Part shown: positions 27,648-36,005 of the stretch, piece by piece
Position numbering within the stretch: position 1 is the first letter of the stretch
Layout of the letters: every line of letters begins with the position of its first letter
Assembly (NCBI RefSeq): GCF_014698475.1
Contig: NZ_JACJTB010000001.1
Location: 496,001 to 560,000, forward strand
Origin: Nostoc spongiaeforme FACHB-130
GTDB taxonomy: Bacteria > Cyanobacteriota > Cyanobacteriia > Cyanobacteriales > Nostocaceae
Length of the DNA stretch: 64,000 bases
Direction: 5' to 3'
The notes under the pieces: generated by a model
The model's input: the letters and a program-made list of their open reading frames with translations, nothing else
Database searches by the model: none
Told to the model about the DNA's origin: nothing
Position numbers and translations under genes: made by a program

Positions 27648-29018
27648 ATGTCCAAAGCTCATGTAATTGGATTAGGTAAGTCCGGTGTTGCTGCGGCGAG
27701 ATTGTTGAAACGGGAAGGCTGGGAGGTGGATCTAGGCGATCGCAACACCTCTGACACCTTCCTGGAACAACAACAAGAACTTGCTGCCGAACAAATCACC
27801 GTTAAACTAGGATATTCCCTAGATTTAACCGATACTGATTTACCCCAATTAATTGTTGTTAGTCCCGGTGTACCTTGGGATATCCCCGTGTTAGTCAAAG
27901 CCAGGGAACTAGGGATTGAAACCATTGGTGAAATGGAACTTGCTTGGCGATATTTAAAATCCCAGCCTTGGGTAGCCATCACGGGTACAAACGGCAAAAC
28001 GACCACCACAGCCTTAATCGCCGCCATTTTCCAAGCCGCCGGTTTTGATGCCCCCGCTTGCGGTAACATTGGCTATGCAGCTTGTGAAGTTGCACTCGCA
28101 CCAAAACTTCCCGATTGGGTAATTGGTGAAATTAGCAGCTATCAAATCGAATCATCCTCCTCGTTAGCACCCCGCATCGGCGTGTGGACAACATTTACAC
28201 CAGACCACCTCGCCCGTCACCAAACTTTAGAAAATTACTACGATATCAAAGCCAAGCTGTTAAAGCAGTCGCAATTGCAAGTATTCAACGGCGATGATGC
28301 TTATTTAAATAAAGTCGGTCTGAATCATTGGCCTGATGCTTATTGGACAAGTGTTAAAGGCAAAGATTTTTTAATTGGCGACAAAGGTTTTTACATTGAA
28401 GATGGTTGGGTGATTGAGAAAATCAACGCTACTTCCACACCAACCAGAATTATTCCCGCCTCTGCATTACGAATGGTCGGAGAACACAACCTGCAAAATC
28501 TCCTCATGGCTGTAGCCGCAGCCAGATTGGCAGATATTCAACCCGACGCAATTACCAAAGCAATTAGAGAATTCCCTGGTGTACCCCACCGCTTAGAACA
28601 TATCTGCACTTGGGAAGGTATTGACTTTATCAACGACAGCAAAGCCACCAACTACGATGCAGCCGAAGTGGGGTTAGCCTCAGTGAAAAGTCCGACAATT
28701 TTGATTGCGGGGGGAGAAGCCAAACCCGGCGATGATACAGGTTGGTTAGCCAAAATCCAAGCCAAAGCCGCAGCCGTATTACTCATTGGCGCAGCTGCAC
28801 CAGCCTTTGCCCAACGCTTGCAAGAAGTAGGTTACACCAATTACGAAATCGTGGAAACAATGGCAAAAGCTGTACCTCGTTCAGCAGAATTAGCCAAACA
28901 GCATCAAGCACCTGTAGTTTTGCTGTCTCCCGCTTGTGCGAGTTTTGACCAGTATCCTAACTTTGAAGTGCGCGGTGACGACTTCCGCCAGTTGTGTTTA
29001 GCTTGGGCGGGGAGTTGA
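27648..29018 (+). CDS. murD: UDP-N-acetylmuramoylalanine-D-glutamate ligase
   Basis: It adds D-glutamate to UDP-MurNAc-L-Ala in peptidoglycan synthesis. The N-terminal Rossmann start [20 protein letters not shown]-binding loop GTNGKTTT (113-120), [26 protein letters not shown] and FINDSKATN are all in order. The C-terminal domain has [12 protein letters not shown] and [20 protein letters not shown]. The length is 456 residues from ATG 27648. The open frame extends up to GTG 27618, but the family start [10 protein letters not shown] favours the ATG. Confidence 0.97.
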   Translation: MSKAHVIGLGKSGVAAARLLKREGWEVDLGDRNTSDTFLEQQQELAAEQITVKLGYSLDLTDTDLPQLIVVSPGVPWDIPVLVKARELGIETIGEMELAWRYLKSQPWVAITGTNGKTTTTALIAAIFQAAGFDAPACGNIGYAACEVALAPKLPDWVIGEISSYQIESSSSLAPRIGVWTTFTPDHLARHQTLENYYDIKAKLLKQSQLQVFNGDDAYLNKVGLNHWPDAYWTSVKGKDFLIGDKGFYIEDGWVIEKINATSTPTRIIPASALRMVGEHNLQNLLMAVAAARLADIQPDAITKAIREFPGVPHRLEHICTWEGIDFINDSKATNYDAAEVGLASVKSPTILIAGGEAKPGDDTGWLAKIQAKAAAVLLIGAAAPAFAQRLQEVGYTNYEIVETMAKAVPRSAELAKQHQAPVVLLSPACASFDQYPNFEVRGDDFRQLCLAWAGS

Positions 29019-29061
29019 TAAATTATATAGTTTTTGGGGCGTTCTATCAAACAATAAGCAA

Positions 29062-29130
29062 GATTTGGGGGATTCTCCTCCAAGCCCCCGATTGGGGGAC
29101 GGTTGCGTCACCCAATCCCCCTCCAAAATC
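29062..29130. repeat. GC-rich imperfect hairpin repeat after murD
   Basis: A GATTTGGGGGA-like left end and a CCCCCTCCAAAATC right end are inverted. Inside, GATTGGGGGAC faces CACCCAATCC. It could fold after murD transcription but lacks a T-run at the stem end. Elements of this kind are scattered in cyanobacterial genomes. Confidence 0.5.
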
Positions 29131-29241
29131 ATTTTTTCGTTTTTTGTTGAGTTATAGCCTTTTAGGCTTAAAGTGCTACCAATTTAAGAAAAGAATGCCA
29201 CAGATAGAAATCAGGAAAGTCTTACTGGAGCTAGATTTATT

Positions 29242-29275
29242 AATTGCGAATTACGAATTGCGAATTGCGAATTGG
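29242..29275. repeat. STRR heptamer array AATTGCG
   Basis: Four 7-base units, AATTGCG, AATTACG, AATTGCG, AATTGCG, are followed by a degenerate fifth. It lies 27 bases before the ATG at 29302. Confidence 0.8.
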
Positions 29276-29301
29276 TACACCAGTACTCGACTTGAAGAAT
29301 T

Positions 29302-29883
29302 ATGAGTACAACTAGCAGCATTTACGCAGAAATTTGGCGGAACAATCAATGGGAAGCAATTCCTGAACCGAAGTGGTCAAAAGGTAAAAGAATACCAGTA
29401 TGTTACATGAATCCTGGTACACCATACGAGTTATACGCTGCTCTTGTTGGTTACCATCATCACTCTCTGAGTTATTATCACTGGCATACTGAAAAAATAG
29501 TTCCAGTTTCAGAACCGCGTGGTTTACCAGAAGATATGAATCCTATTTATCAGGACTATTTTGAAAATAATCGTCTCGGAATAGAACATCACTTTACTTG
29601 GTTCATGGTTCAAGAAATTATTGACTATGATTGGGATAGAATATTCCCGCCATGTAAAGGCTATGTAAATCATCAGTATGCCTATTTATTTTCTGCTTCG
29701 GCTCCTTTTCCTAATGATTTACCAGACGATGAGCCTGTTTATAAAATGAAAAAAGACAACACAACTGAAGTTTCATGGGTACAGAGTTATAGAGAATATG
29801 TCGGTTGTGTTGATTGGTTTATTCAAGAATTACTAAAGTTAGGTCATCCCGCAGAAATTAGAATTCTTTTCTGGCTCCATTAG
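29302..29883 (+). CDS. Hypothetical protein, 193 aa
   Basis: ATG 29302 opens a frame rich in aromatic residues (YHHHSLSYYHWH, HHFTWFMVQEIIDYDWDRIF). There is no signal peptide, membrane segment or known motif. It looks like a single soluble alpha/beta domain; the pattern is reminiscent of small immunity-type or phage-type proteins, but I cannot assign it. Its 3' end overlaps that of the convergent methyltransferase gene by four bases. A heptamer repeat precedes it. Confidence 0.6.
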   Translation: MSTTSSIYAEIWRNNQWEAIPEPKWSKGKRIPVCYMNPGTPYELYAALVGYHHHSLSYYHWHTEKIVPVSEPRGLPEDMNPIYQDYFENNRLGIEHHFTWFMVQEIIDYDWDRIFPPCKGYVNHQYAYLFSASAPFPNDLPDDEPVYKMKKDNTTEVSWVQSYREYVGCVDWFIQELLKLGHPAEIRILFWLH

Positions 29884-30914
29884 TTATTAGCAATCTTACA
29901 AATTGCCATAATATGTGAGGAATATTTGTTAGTAGTGTAATGAACAAGTTCTAGTCCCGCACTTTCTAGTTCTTGGGTAAGTTTAGGCATTTCATATTTA
30001 TGATGTCTCCAAATTGTAATTTCTTTACCCTTGGGGATTTCAACAGATTTATTTATTCCTTGAAAGCTAAAATCAATAGTGTAATTATGCTGGAATTTGA
30101 TATTAGCTACAACGCTATCTGTGGCTAAGTCGTACTTTCTAATTAGTTGACAATCTTGAGATTTAATACCAATTGTATTTTTGATTGTGCGATATATTGC
30201 TTCGGCGTGATACTTACAGCCGCCTCTGGCTATTCCATCCCATTGAGAGTTAGAACCAATTTCATTAGTAAAGATGAGCAAATCATTTTCATCCATACTC
30301 TTTCTAAAGTTACTCAGTACCTGATTTCTATTGTGATGGTTGCCCATTGTCACACCTAAGTGCAGAATGATTTTGGGGTTTCCTGAGAAATTTGCAGGTA
30401 TACAGCTATTTTCAATGTCAATTTGTTGGTTGCTATAATCCAGTTTAGGAAACCAACTTGTAAAATTTCTTTTGGATACAGTCAGCAATCCTTCACTAAT
30501 ATCTAAAGCAATATATTTATTAATTTTATTCAATTGATTGAGTCGGTAAACAAATTCTTTGGCTGGGTATGAATTTCCTGCACCCACATCGATAATATTG
30601 ACTTGGATGGATTTTGAGATATTTTCATAAATATATGCAAAGTTATCCCTTAACAGGTCAATTTCTACACTTGATTGGCGATACCATTTAGGGCTAACAA
30701 ATTTTTGATAAAAATCATGCCAAATTTTTGCACCTTGTCCTTTATAAGAATATTTTAGGGGGATTTCCCATCGAGTTTCTAAGGCGTGGATAATTTCTAA
30801 AACTTCTGCTGGGGAAAAAACAGTGTAGAACTCAGAACTTGGCTTTGCTATACGAGGGTGAAAAATAGAATTATCTGAGGAAAATTGCGAGTTTTGATGA
30901 AAGTTTTTTGCCAT
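29880..30914 (-). CDS. EgtD-like (histidine-type) SAM-dependent methyltransferase, 344 aa
   Basis: The class I methyltransferase motif I is VNIIDVGAGNSYPAKEFVYR (about 105-124), followed by KYIALDISEGLL (motif II, acidic Asp) and a motif-IV-like ILHLGVTMGNHH (about 185-196). GVTMGN and the late KEITIWRHHKYEMP are typical of the L-histidine N-alpha-methyltransferase (EgtD / DUF2260) family. EgtD itself makes hercynine in ergothioneine synthesis, but no EgtB-like gene is near, and the N-terminal part is divergent. The substrate is therefore unassigned. ATG 30914 is used. It is convergent with the 29302 gene. Confidence 0.7.
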   Translation of the reverse strand: MAKNFHQNSQFSSDNSIFHPRIAKPSSEFYTVFSPAEVLEIIHALETRWEIPLKYSYKGQGAKIWHDFYQKFVSPKWYRQSSVEIDLLRDNFAYIYENISKSIQVNIIDVGAGNSYPAKEFVYRLNQLNKINKYIALDISEGLLTVSKRNFTSWFPKLDYSNQQIDIENSCIPANFSGNPKIILHLGVTMGNHHNRNQVLSNFRKSMDENDLLIFTNEIGSNSQWDGIARGGCKYHAEAIYRTIKNTIGIKSQDCQLIRKYDLATDSVVANIKFQHNYTIDFSFQGINKSVEIPKGKEITIWRHHKYEMPKLTQELESAGLELVHYTTNKYSSHIMAICKIANN

Positions 30915-31148
30915 TATTCCTAGTTCTGAGGTGGGTTAAGTAGAGAAAGTACATCATTGACCACTTGGCCAGTCTTGTATTTTCTCATACCTTGCTCTCA
31001 AACAAGGTCAGGACTTACACATAAAGATTTTGGGAATGAAAGAGTGTATGTTGCTGTCATATTAAATTATGCTTGATGGCGCGATCGCTAGGCATAGTTA
31101 GCATATCCTTGTAAATTGATAGTGAGGCGTTTCTAAACAGCAAACAGC

Positions 31149-32192
31149 ATGGCAGATATTCCCAATTCCATCGCATCATACCGAGCCTTAGCATTGCAAG
31201 TTACTTGTCATGCTGTCAATCAAGCAAGCGATCGCCACTCAGCCCAAGAAATCATTCATAATACTATCAACCGCTTGGCACAACAAATCGCCGCCAGCAT
31301 TGCTTTTATTGGGTTTGACTGTCGTTTAATTGTCCTCCCAGAATATTTCCTCACAGGTTTCCCGATGGGTGAATCTCTGGCTGTGTGGGGAGAAAAAGCT
31401 TGTATAGAAATGCACGGCGCAGAGTATGAAGCCCTCGGTAAAATTGCCCAAAAGCATCAAATCTTTTTAGCTGGAAACGCCTACGAACTCGACCCCAACT
31501 TCCCCGGCTTGTACTTTCAAACTTGCTTTGTCATTGACCCTTCTGGCACGATTGTTTTGCGGTATCGACGGCTAAATTCTTTGTTTGCACCAACCCCCCA
31601 TGATGTTTGGGATCAATATCTTGATTGCTATGGTTTAGAAGGGGTTTTTCCTGTGGCGAAAACCGCAATTGGCAATTTAGCCGCTTTAGCTTCCGAAGAA
31701 ATTTTGTATCCAGAAGTGGCGCGGTGTTTAGCCATGCGTGGTGCTGAGATTTTTCTGCATTCCACCTCAGAAGTGTATAACAAAAACCTCACACCCAAAG
31801 ACGCAGCGAAAATTTCTCGTGCTGTGGAAAATCTAGCTTACGTTGTTTCTAGCAATACCGCAGGTTTAGCTAATAGTACTATTCCCATCGCTTCCGTTGA
31901 TGGTGGCTCAAAAATAGTAGACCATCGCGGGATTGTATTAGCAGAGACAGGCGCAGGTGAAAGCATGGCCGCCTTTGCCGAGATAGATTTAGCTGCTTTA
32001 AGACGCGATCGCCATCGTCCGGGGTTAAATAATTTACTTTCCCGTCAGCGATTTGAAATCTACGCCCAAAGCTACAGTGAGGCACAATTTTACCCAGCAA
32101 ACACTATGCTAAATCAAGAAGTAGACCGCAAACACTTCATCCAAACACAGCAACAAACAATAGAACGCCTATCTCAGCTAGGAGTGATTTAA
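31149..32192 (+). CDS. Nitrilase-fold carbon-nitrogen hydrolase homologue with altered catalytic residues
   Basis: The overall fold is clear: IVLPEYFLTGFPMGE with the catalytic Glu65, then a YRxL motif, and the GNLAALASEEILYPEVARCL block followed by RGAEIFLHSTSE. Two triad residues differ. The expected YRK is YRR (Arg141), and the nucleophile Cys of the ICYE motif is Ser182 (ALASEE). This predicts a protein without normal nitrilase/amidase activity, or with different chemistry. The length is 347 residues with a normal C-terminus. It is 39 bases upstream of an aldehyde dehydrogenase gene, probably in one operon, suggesting a shared pathway in nitrogen or aldehyde metabolism (inference). Alignment was by eye. 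Confidence 0.75.
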   Translation: MADIPNSIASYRALALQVTCHAVNQASDRHSAQEIIHNTINRLAQQIAASIAFIGFDCRLIVLPEYFLTGFPMGESLAVWGEKACIEMHGAEYEALGKIAQKHQIFLAGNAYELDPNFPGLYFQTCFVIDPSGTIVLRYRRLNSLFAPTPHDVWDQYLDCYGLEGVFPVAKTAIGNLAALASEEILYPEVARCLAMRGAEIFLHSTSEVYNKNLTPKDAAKISRAVENLAYVVSSNTAGLANSTIPIASVDGGSKIVDHRGIVLAETGAGESMAAFAEIDLAALRRDRHRPGLNNLLSRQRFEIYAQSYSEAQFYPANTMLNQEVDRKHFIQTQQQTIERLSQLGVI

Positions 32193-32206
32193 AAGTATGA
32201 AATCTG

Positions 32207-32234
32207 ACAAATGACCAATGACAAATGACACATG
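32207..32234. repeat. STRR heptamer array ACAAATG overlapping a start codon
   Basis: Four 7-base units, ACAAATG, ACCAATG, ACAAATG, ACACATG. The last ATG is the start codon of the aldehyde dehydrogenase gene. Confidence 0.8.
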
Positions 32235-33683
32235 AAAAAACCAATCGAAGTCCGTAACCCTCGAACGGGAAAATACGATTATGTAATTATCCCACCGCCG
32301 CCAAAACTGCTGGCACAGCAATGCAACCGGGCGCGGAGGGCGCAAGTGCGTTGGCAAAAACTGGGGGTAGAAGGGAGAGTTGCAGCTTTACAAGAATGGA
32401 AGCAAGCAATATTAACTAGACGCAACAAACTCACAGATGCTTTGGTCAATGATACGGGTAGATTGTCTATCTCGGTGATGGAAATCGACTCGTTTCTATC
32501 TAGCATTGATCGCTGGTGTGGGTTAGCGCCAGACTTATTACAAGATTCAGCGAAAAATACATCTATTCCCTTTATCGCCCTACAACAAACATCAACCCCT
32601 TACCCTGTAGTTGGGGTGATTAGTCCCTGGAATTTCCCACTATTACTATCTACAATCGATACTATTCCGGCGCTGCTGGCGGGTTGTGCGGTAGTTGTTA
32701 AACCCAGTGAAATTGCACCACGTTTCATCGCTCCACTCACAGATGCAATTAATGAAGTGCCGGCGCTACGTGATGTTTTAAGCTTTGTCGAAGGTGCAGG
32801 AGAAACTGGTGCGGCTTTAATTGAAAATGTAGATTTAATCTGCTTTACAGGTAGTGTCGCCACTGGACGCAAAGTTGCAGCCGCCGCAGCTAACAAATTT
32901 ATCCCCGCTTTTTTAGAATTGGGTGGGAAAGATCCGGCGATCGTTTTAGAATCAGCCAATTTAGAATTAGCCACATCAGCGATTTTATGGGGTTCCGTCG
33001 TCAACACCGGACAGTCATGTTTATCAATTGAGCGAATTTACGTTGCTGAATCTATCTTTGACAAGTTTTATCATCAGTTAGTAGCTAAAGCCCATCGCCT
33101 ACAACTAGCTTATCCCGCTATTGAAAGTGGCGAACTTGGCCCGATTATTGCCGAAACACAAGCTGGCATAATTAACGAACATATCTCCGATGCAGTAGAA
33201 AAAGGTGCTGTGATTCATTGCGGCGGCAAAGTTGAGGAGTTAGGCGGCGGTTGGTGGTGTCGTCCCACTGTGTTAACTCAAGTTAACCATACAATGAAAG
33301 TCATGACGGAAGAGACCTTTGGCCCTATCATGCCCGTCATGGCTTTTGCCACGGTAGAAGAAGCAGTTAATTTAGCTAATGATTCAATTTATGGACTAAG
33401 TGCGGCGGTGTTTGCAGAAACGGAAACTGAAGCATTAACAGTTGCCCAACAAATAGATGCAGGTGCTATCAGTATTAATGATGCCGCCCTCACCGCTATT
33501 ATGCACGAAGGTGAGAAAAACGCCTGCAAATTCTCTGGTTTAGGAGGTTCGCGCATGGGTGCAGCCGCCCTCAAACGGTTTTTGCGGAAAAAAGCCTTTT
33601 TGATTAAAACTAATTCTAATCAAGACCCTTGGTGGTTTGATATGGCAGGAGGCAGAAGGCAGGAGGCAGAAGGCAGTAGGTAA
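32232..33683 (+). CDS. NAD(P)-dependent aldehyde dehydrogenase family protein
   Basis: The ALDH core is intact: VGVISPWNFPLLLSTIDTIP (substrate and cofactor channel), VVKPSEIAP, FTGSVATGRKVAAAAA (cofactor loop), general base Glu229 in FLELGGKDPAIVL, and nucleophile Cys263 in NTGQSCLSIERIYV. The later MTEETFGPIMPV motif is also present. At 483 residues it is a normal single-domain ALDH with a short N-terminus. Family reaction: aldehyde to carboxylate with NAD(P). The substrate is unknown. The start ATG and the last 14 codons (AGGRRQEAEGSR) lie in heptamer repeats, and the natural end is probably near DPWWF. It follows the nitrilase-fold gene closely. Confidence 0.92.
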   Translation: MKKPIEVRNPRTGKYDYVIIPPPPKLLAQQCNRARRAQVRWQKLGVEGRVAALQEWKQAILTRRNKLTDALVNDTGRLSISVMEIDSFLSSIDRWCGLAPDLLQDSAKNTSIPFIALQQTSTPYPVVGVISPWNFPLLLSTIDTIPALLAGCAVVVKPSEIAPRFIAPLTDAINEVPALRDVLSFVEGAGETGAALIENVDLICFTGSVATGRKVAAAAANKFIPAFLELGGKDPAIVLESANLELATSAILWGSVVNTGQSCLSIERIYVAESIFDKFYHQLVAKAHRLQLAYPAIESGELGPIIAETQAGIINEHISDAVEKGAVIHCGGKVEELGGGWWCRPTVLTQVNHTMKVMTEETFGPIMPVMAFATVEEAVNLANDSIYGLSAAVFAETETEALTVAQQIDAGAISINDAALTAIMHEGEKNACKFSGLGGSRMGAAALKRFLRKKAFLIKTNSNQDPWWFDMAGGRRQEAEGSR

Positions 33684-33685
33684 GT
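33644..33685 (+). repeat. STRR heptamer array GGCAGGA/GGCAGAA encoding the ALDH C-terminus
   Basis: Units GGCAGGA, GGCAGAA, GGCAGGA, GGCAGAA, GGCAGTA run through the end of the coding region to the stop TAG/TAA region. A second short stretch, GGCAGGAGGCAGAAG, is at about 33777-33791. Confidence 0.85.
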
Positions 33686-34132
33686 CTTACTATAGCTGGC
33701 ATTCGTGCTTTTTAAATGTCCTCACCTATACTTCGCTGCTAAGTAGGTCGTCGTGAATATTTATCGTCAGGATAAGGCAGGAGGCAGAAGTAAAGAGGCT
33801 TTTAGCTTAGTTAATCTTTCGTAACATAGTTAGGTTTTTTCCCACCGACTTACTTATGATCAGTAATCTGATTAATACGATGGTTTGTCATAGTGACAGT
33901 TGTAGAACTGTCACTTGTAGCATATTCAATTTTGCCACATCAGATGTAATCTTACTTTTTGCAAGGAGTGATACCACTTCACGAAACATTAGTTACAATT
34001 AGTTGGCACAATACCTCTTTAGATAGATGTGTTGTGTTTGATAAATATTGTAGCCATCAAGTGAACTGGTGTAGAGTTACACTAAAAAGCACTGAGGTGA
34101 GCAAAATCCTTAAGTGCTTTTTTGTGAAAAAA
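33684..34132. other. Spacer with two hairpins, no convincing gene
   Basis: There are 449 bases between the ALDH gene and the convergent 34133 gene. A perfect 9-bp hairpin, GTGACAGTT-GTAG-AACTGTCAC, is at 33893-33914. A terminator is at 34084-34123. A 66-codon frame from 33959 has no family resemblance and a poor start, and I do not call it. Confidence 0.5.
34084..34123 (-). terminator. Terminator of the leftward 34133 gene
   Basis: AAAAAGCACT (34084-34093) and AGTGCTTTTT (34113-34122) form a perfect 10-bp stem. On the minus strand, ten bases past the stop of the 34133-34828 gene, the stem ends in a T-run. It could also work in the other direction. Confidence 0.7.
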
Positions 34133-34828
34133 TTAAACTTGATTGGCAGTGTGGACTAATTGTCCTTGTTTATATGCTTGTCGAAGTGCGATCGCTTCTG
34201 CCACAATATGCTGGGCGCTCAATCCTTCTTCATCCATCATTTTTTGCAAAGTCATCCCAGTTTGTTCTGACGGTTCATGAATTGGCGGAACTTGACAGTA
34301 TCTCCCACCGTTTTTTGTCCGTCGCCAAATACTAGGTTTTTCATTTTTATACTCAGCAGTTTTGGCTGGACGCTGCTTTTTAATTAAAGAACGCACACTT
34401 TCTTGATTAATAATGCTTAAATCTAGTAGCCGATTGATAACTTGCTCGTATTTTTTGCTGTTTTCTGCCAATTGATAAATAGTTCTCGGCTCAACTTGCG
34501 CGACATCTTGCGGCGAAAACTTCGCAAACGCTTCTGCTATTTTCAGATATCGCTTTTCTTCACCTTGCCAACCATGTTCTAAAAGTAGCTGTTTGTAATC
34601 TCGCAAAGAAAGCTGTTTTTTTTGTTCCGCCAACCAAAAAGCATGATGCAAAATTACCTGAGTGACATCAGTTAGCCTTTGAAAAGCAATATGTTCGCGC
34701 TTAAAAATTTTTGGGCGATTAGCTTGATGTTCATGATATTGCTCAAACTTCGATTGGGTTTGGCCTGCAACTATACCCTGTAATGGTGTCATCATAGTAT
34801 TGATATCGTTTAAACTTCGAGTCGGCAA
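34133..34828 (-). CDS. Conserved cyanobacterial hypothetical protein, 231 aa
   Basis: This is a soluble, charged, mainly helical protein with no signal peptide. Visible blocks are EKRYLKIAEAFAKFSPQDVA with VEPRTIYQLAENSKKY (about 110-135), a linker SIWRRTKNGGRYCQVPPIHE, and a C-terminal helix QKMMDEEGLSAQHIVAEAIA. The repeated short helices with SPQDVAQVEPRTIYQLA faintly suggest a helix-turn-helix or ParB-like helical domain. I do not recognise a characterised family. It is followed by a good terminator and preceded by 134 bases of spacer, so it is transcribed alone. Confidence 0.65.
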   Translation of the reverse strand: MPTRSLNDINTMMTPLQGIVAGQTQSKFEQYHEHQANRPKIFKREHIAFQRLTDVTQVILHHAFWLAEQKKQLSLRDYKQLLLEHGWQGEEKRYLKIAEAFAKFSPQDVAQVEPRTIYQLAENSKKYEQVINRLLDLSIINQESVRSLIKKQRPAKTAEYKNEKPSIWRRTKNGGRYCQVPPIHEPSEQTGMTLQKMMDEEGLSAQHIVAEAIALRQAYKQGQLVHTANQV

Positions 34829-34962
34829 AGTATCGCTCAGAGGTCTATCACTAGAACAATTGTACTACTAAAATCTCAATAAAAAACCCCAAACATACTT
34901 AAATTTGGAGTCAAAGTGTGAAATCTTGATTGGGTAAGGTTTTTGAGCCAAAAGTTTTTTTA

Positions 34963-35937
34963 TCAACTTTGATTGAGTGTTAACTTTTTTAACCATTCAT
35001 CTGCTTCTGTGTAGAACTTAAACTTTTGTTCATCAGAGCGAAATCGGCTGGTGTGAACCATTCGTTTACCATTTACCCACTTTGTGCCGTGGTATTTATG
35101 CAGTAATTCGTGGTATAAAACAAACTCAGCCACAAACTTAGGGATATGAACATTATCCAGAGTTGTGCTAATAACTACCCTATCTCTAGCTGGCTCGTAA
35201 TGCCCAAACTTACGATAGGTTTTGATTTGGCTCCATACAAGCCTCGGTTTAACAAGATTTGCTGCAAAATATTCAAAATTAAGCTGATCAAACAATTCAT
35301 TTAAATTATAAAAATTACCTTGAGGGTTTTCGGCAATTACCTCTGTAATTAAATCTAACTCTAAAATCACAGCAATATACTCTTCAGAACTCGCAAACCC
35401 TCTAATTAATCGAGTACTTTCGGGATTTTTACCAAAGAGAGTGCATTGTATTAACGCTTGTAAAACTTCTTCCTCCGCATTAATAAAACCTTCGTTCATC
35501 TTAAGTGCAACAACTTTACTAGACCTTTTACCTTGATATAATCCCGCTAAATTAGTAAATTCAACCATAATTTCTACAGCACTTTGTTGTTCTGTAGAGA
35601 GGATTTGTGCAATTATTTGTCGTACACGATAAGTACTGTTTAGGTGAATTTGTAGGTTTTGTTCCTCAGAGAGAAACTTCAACCAAGCATAGATTTTACG
35701 AGATGAATGAGTCAGGTTTGCGGGTGTGATTTGTTGGTTAGTGCAGATATTTTCAATTGTGGAGACTGTTTGATTGATAGTTTGGGTTAATTGTTGAATT
35801 TTATTTGTATGGGAATCAGGCTGAGATGCTAAATTAAAAATATTTTGTAGAATATAGTTTTGTTGTATTTTAATATTTTTAATGCTAATATTCTCGCGTT
35901 TCAAAGCCTGCTGAAATCCGAATTTATCTGCGTTCAT
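34963..35937 (-). CDS. SprT/M48-like zinc metallopeptidase domain protein, 324 aa
   Basis: The C-terminal domain has a zinc-binding HELLH at 276-280 (FVLYHELLHKYHGTKW) and a further His in MVHTSRFRSDEQKF, the layout of SprT-like and M48-type proteases. Just before it, YFAANLVKPRLVW is the usual edge strand of this domain. The first 200 residues are helical and unassigned. There is no signal peptide or membrane helix, so it is probably cytoplasmic. The substrate is unknown. The ATG at 35937 lies in a repeated TCTGCGTTCATC stretch; ATG choice within a few codons is uncertain. Confidence 0.7.
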   Translation of the reverse strand: MNADKFGFQQALKRENISIKNIKIQQNYILQNIFNLASQPDSHTNKIQQLTQTINQTVSTIENICTNQQITPANLTHSSRKIYAWLKFLSEEQNLQIHLNSTYRVRQIIAQILSTEQQSAVEIMVEFTNLAGLYQGKRSSKVVALKMNEGFINAEEEVLQALIQCTLFGKNPESTRLIRGFASSEEYIAVILELDLITEVIAENPQGNFYNLNELFDQLNFEYFAANLVKPRLVWSQIKTYRKFGHYEPARDRVVISTTLDNVHIPKFVAEFVLYHELLHKYHGTKWVNGKRMVHTSRFRSDEQKFKFYTEADEWLKKLTLNQS

Positions 35938-36005
35938 CTGCGTTCATCCTCTTCAATCTGCGGTTAATTATTTTTTGGTATACCTCACAAACTGGATAAA
36001 AATAT

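Noticed and set aside
31149-32192. Ordinary active nitrilase/amidase
   Set aside because: The residues at the Lys and Cys positions of the catalytic triad are Arg and Ser in the hand alignment, so normal activity is not claimed.
33959-34159. 66-codon open frame before the 34133 gene
   Set aside because: It has no recognisable family and a weak start, and it runs through the terminator hairpin and into the convergent gene.
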